NCBI GenBank assembly: GCA_030631415.1
Contig: DAOVLE010000132.1
Coordinates: forward strand, 1-14,400
Length of the DNA stretch: 14,400 nucleotides
Direction: 5' to 3'
Source: JAAEQG01 sp023133475
GTDB lineage: Bacteria; Planctomycetota; Phycisphaerae; UBA1845
Part shown: positions 14,351-14,400 of the stretch, in pieces
How positions within the stretch are numbered: position 1 is the first letter of the stretch
Layout of the letters: every line of letters starts with the position of its first letter
Position numbers and translations under genes: made by a program
The notes under the pieces: model-generated
Database searches by the model: none
What the model saw: the letters and a program-made list of their open reading frames with translations, nothing else
Told to the model about the DNA's origin: nothing

Positions 14351-14400
14351 ATGGCCACGAAGAAGGAAGTTGCTGCCGCAAAGGAGGTTAGCGAACTCGA
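14351..14400 (+). CDS. Possible start of a Lys/Ala-rich protein running off the window
   Basis: ATG at 14351 reads MATKKEVAAAKEVSEL to the window edge. The frame has been open since 14228, but no Shine-Dalgarno sequence precedes the ATG. An AAAGGAGG at 14380-14387 within it could instead serve a start just outside the window. Sixteen residues are too few to assign a family. Confidence 0.25.
   Translation, partial: MATKKEVAAAKEVSEL

Noticed and set aside
14265..14400. Frame from ATG 14265 (MGTCEKEARKRETG...) as an alternative gene start
   Set aside because: Highly Arg-rich low-complexity reading without a Shine-Dalgarno sequence; the Lys/Ala frame from 14351 is only slightly more gene-like, and both are too short to judge.

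Overview
The window looks like a chromosomal stretch from a planctomycete, probably Phycisphaerae-like. This is inferred from protein style, not from a marker gene. The signs are a secreted C25 peptidase with Cys-rich 'CxDGxxNQGE..DCGGPC' modules and an anchor-J-like domain, a small secreted protein with a thrombospondin-3-like DVDGDGVDD motif, a GT-C membrane protein fused to TPRs, and many short GTAGGGCGGGTTTCACCCGCC-type palindromes between genes. GC is high overall. The first gene is visibly less GC-rich than the rest.

Layout. (a) 1-1990: a zinc-ribbon / BamE-like / trypsin-like protease gene (minus strand) sits between two same-orientation copies of an approximately 159-bp repeat; the left copy carries a nested 97-bp insertion. 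(b) 1990-4014: an S9 prolyl-oligopeptidase-family lipoprotein (minus). (c) 4149-6550: a GT-C glycosyltransferase-like membrane protein with eight TPRs (minus); its last codons and stop lie in a 30-bp-period palindrome array. (d) 6551-7336: non-coding, with three palindromic repeats and a nested foldback element of about 350 bp. (e) 7337-7411: tRNA-His(GTG). (f) 7818-8033 (plus) and 7772-10402 (minus): a short secreted TSP3-like protein and a C25 gingipain-like peptidase meet tail to tail; both look cut off at the same junction near 8025-8035. (g) 10672-13003: an OmpR-type response regulator whose receiver domain is frameshifted near 10750, overlapped by 4 nt by its sensor histidine kinase. (h) 13025-14241: a metallo-beta-lactamase-fold hydrolase (minus) between two 82-bp direct repeats; the left copy is half of a 162-bp MITE-like element with 19-bp inverted ends. 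(i) 14351-14400: possibly the first codons of another gene.

The genes do not form one pathway. The two-component pair is an operon and is divergent from the C25 peptidase, with an 18-bp perfect palindrome in front of the peptidase; regulation of the peptidase by the pair is possible but unproven. The strongest theme is repeat-driven rearrangement. Two single genes are each bracketed by direct repeats, palindromes have become coding sequence, and two secreted-protein genes are joined at truncated 3' ends. I found no CRISPR array, no complete insertion sequence and no recognisable defence system.
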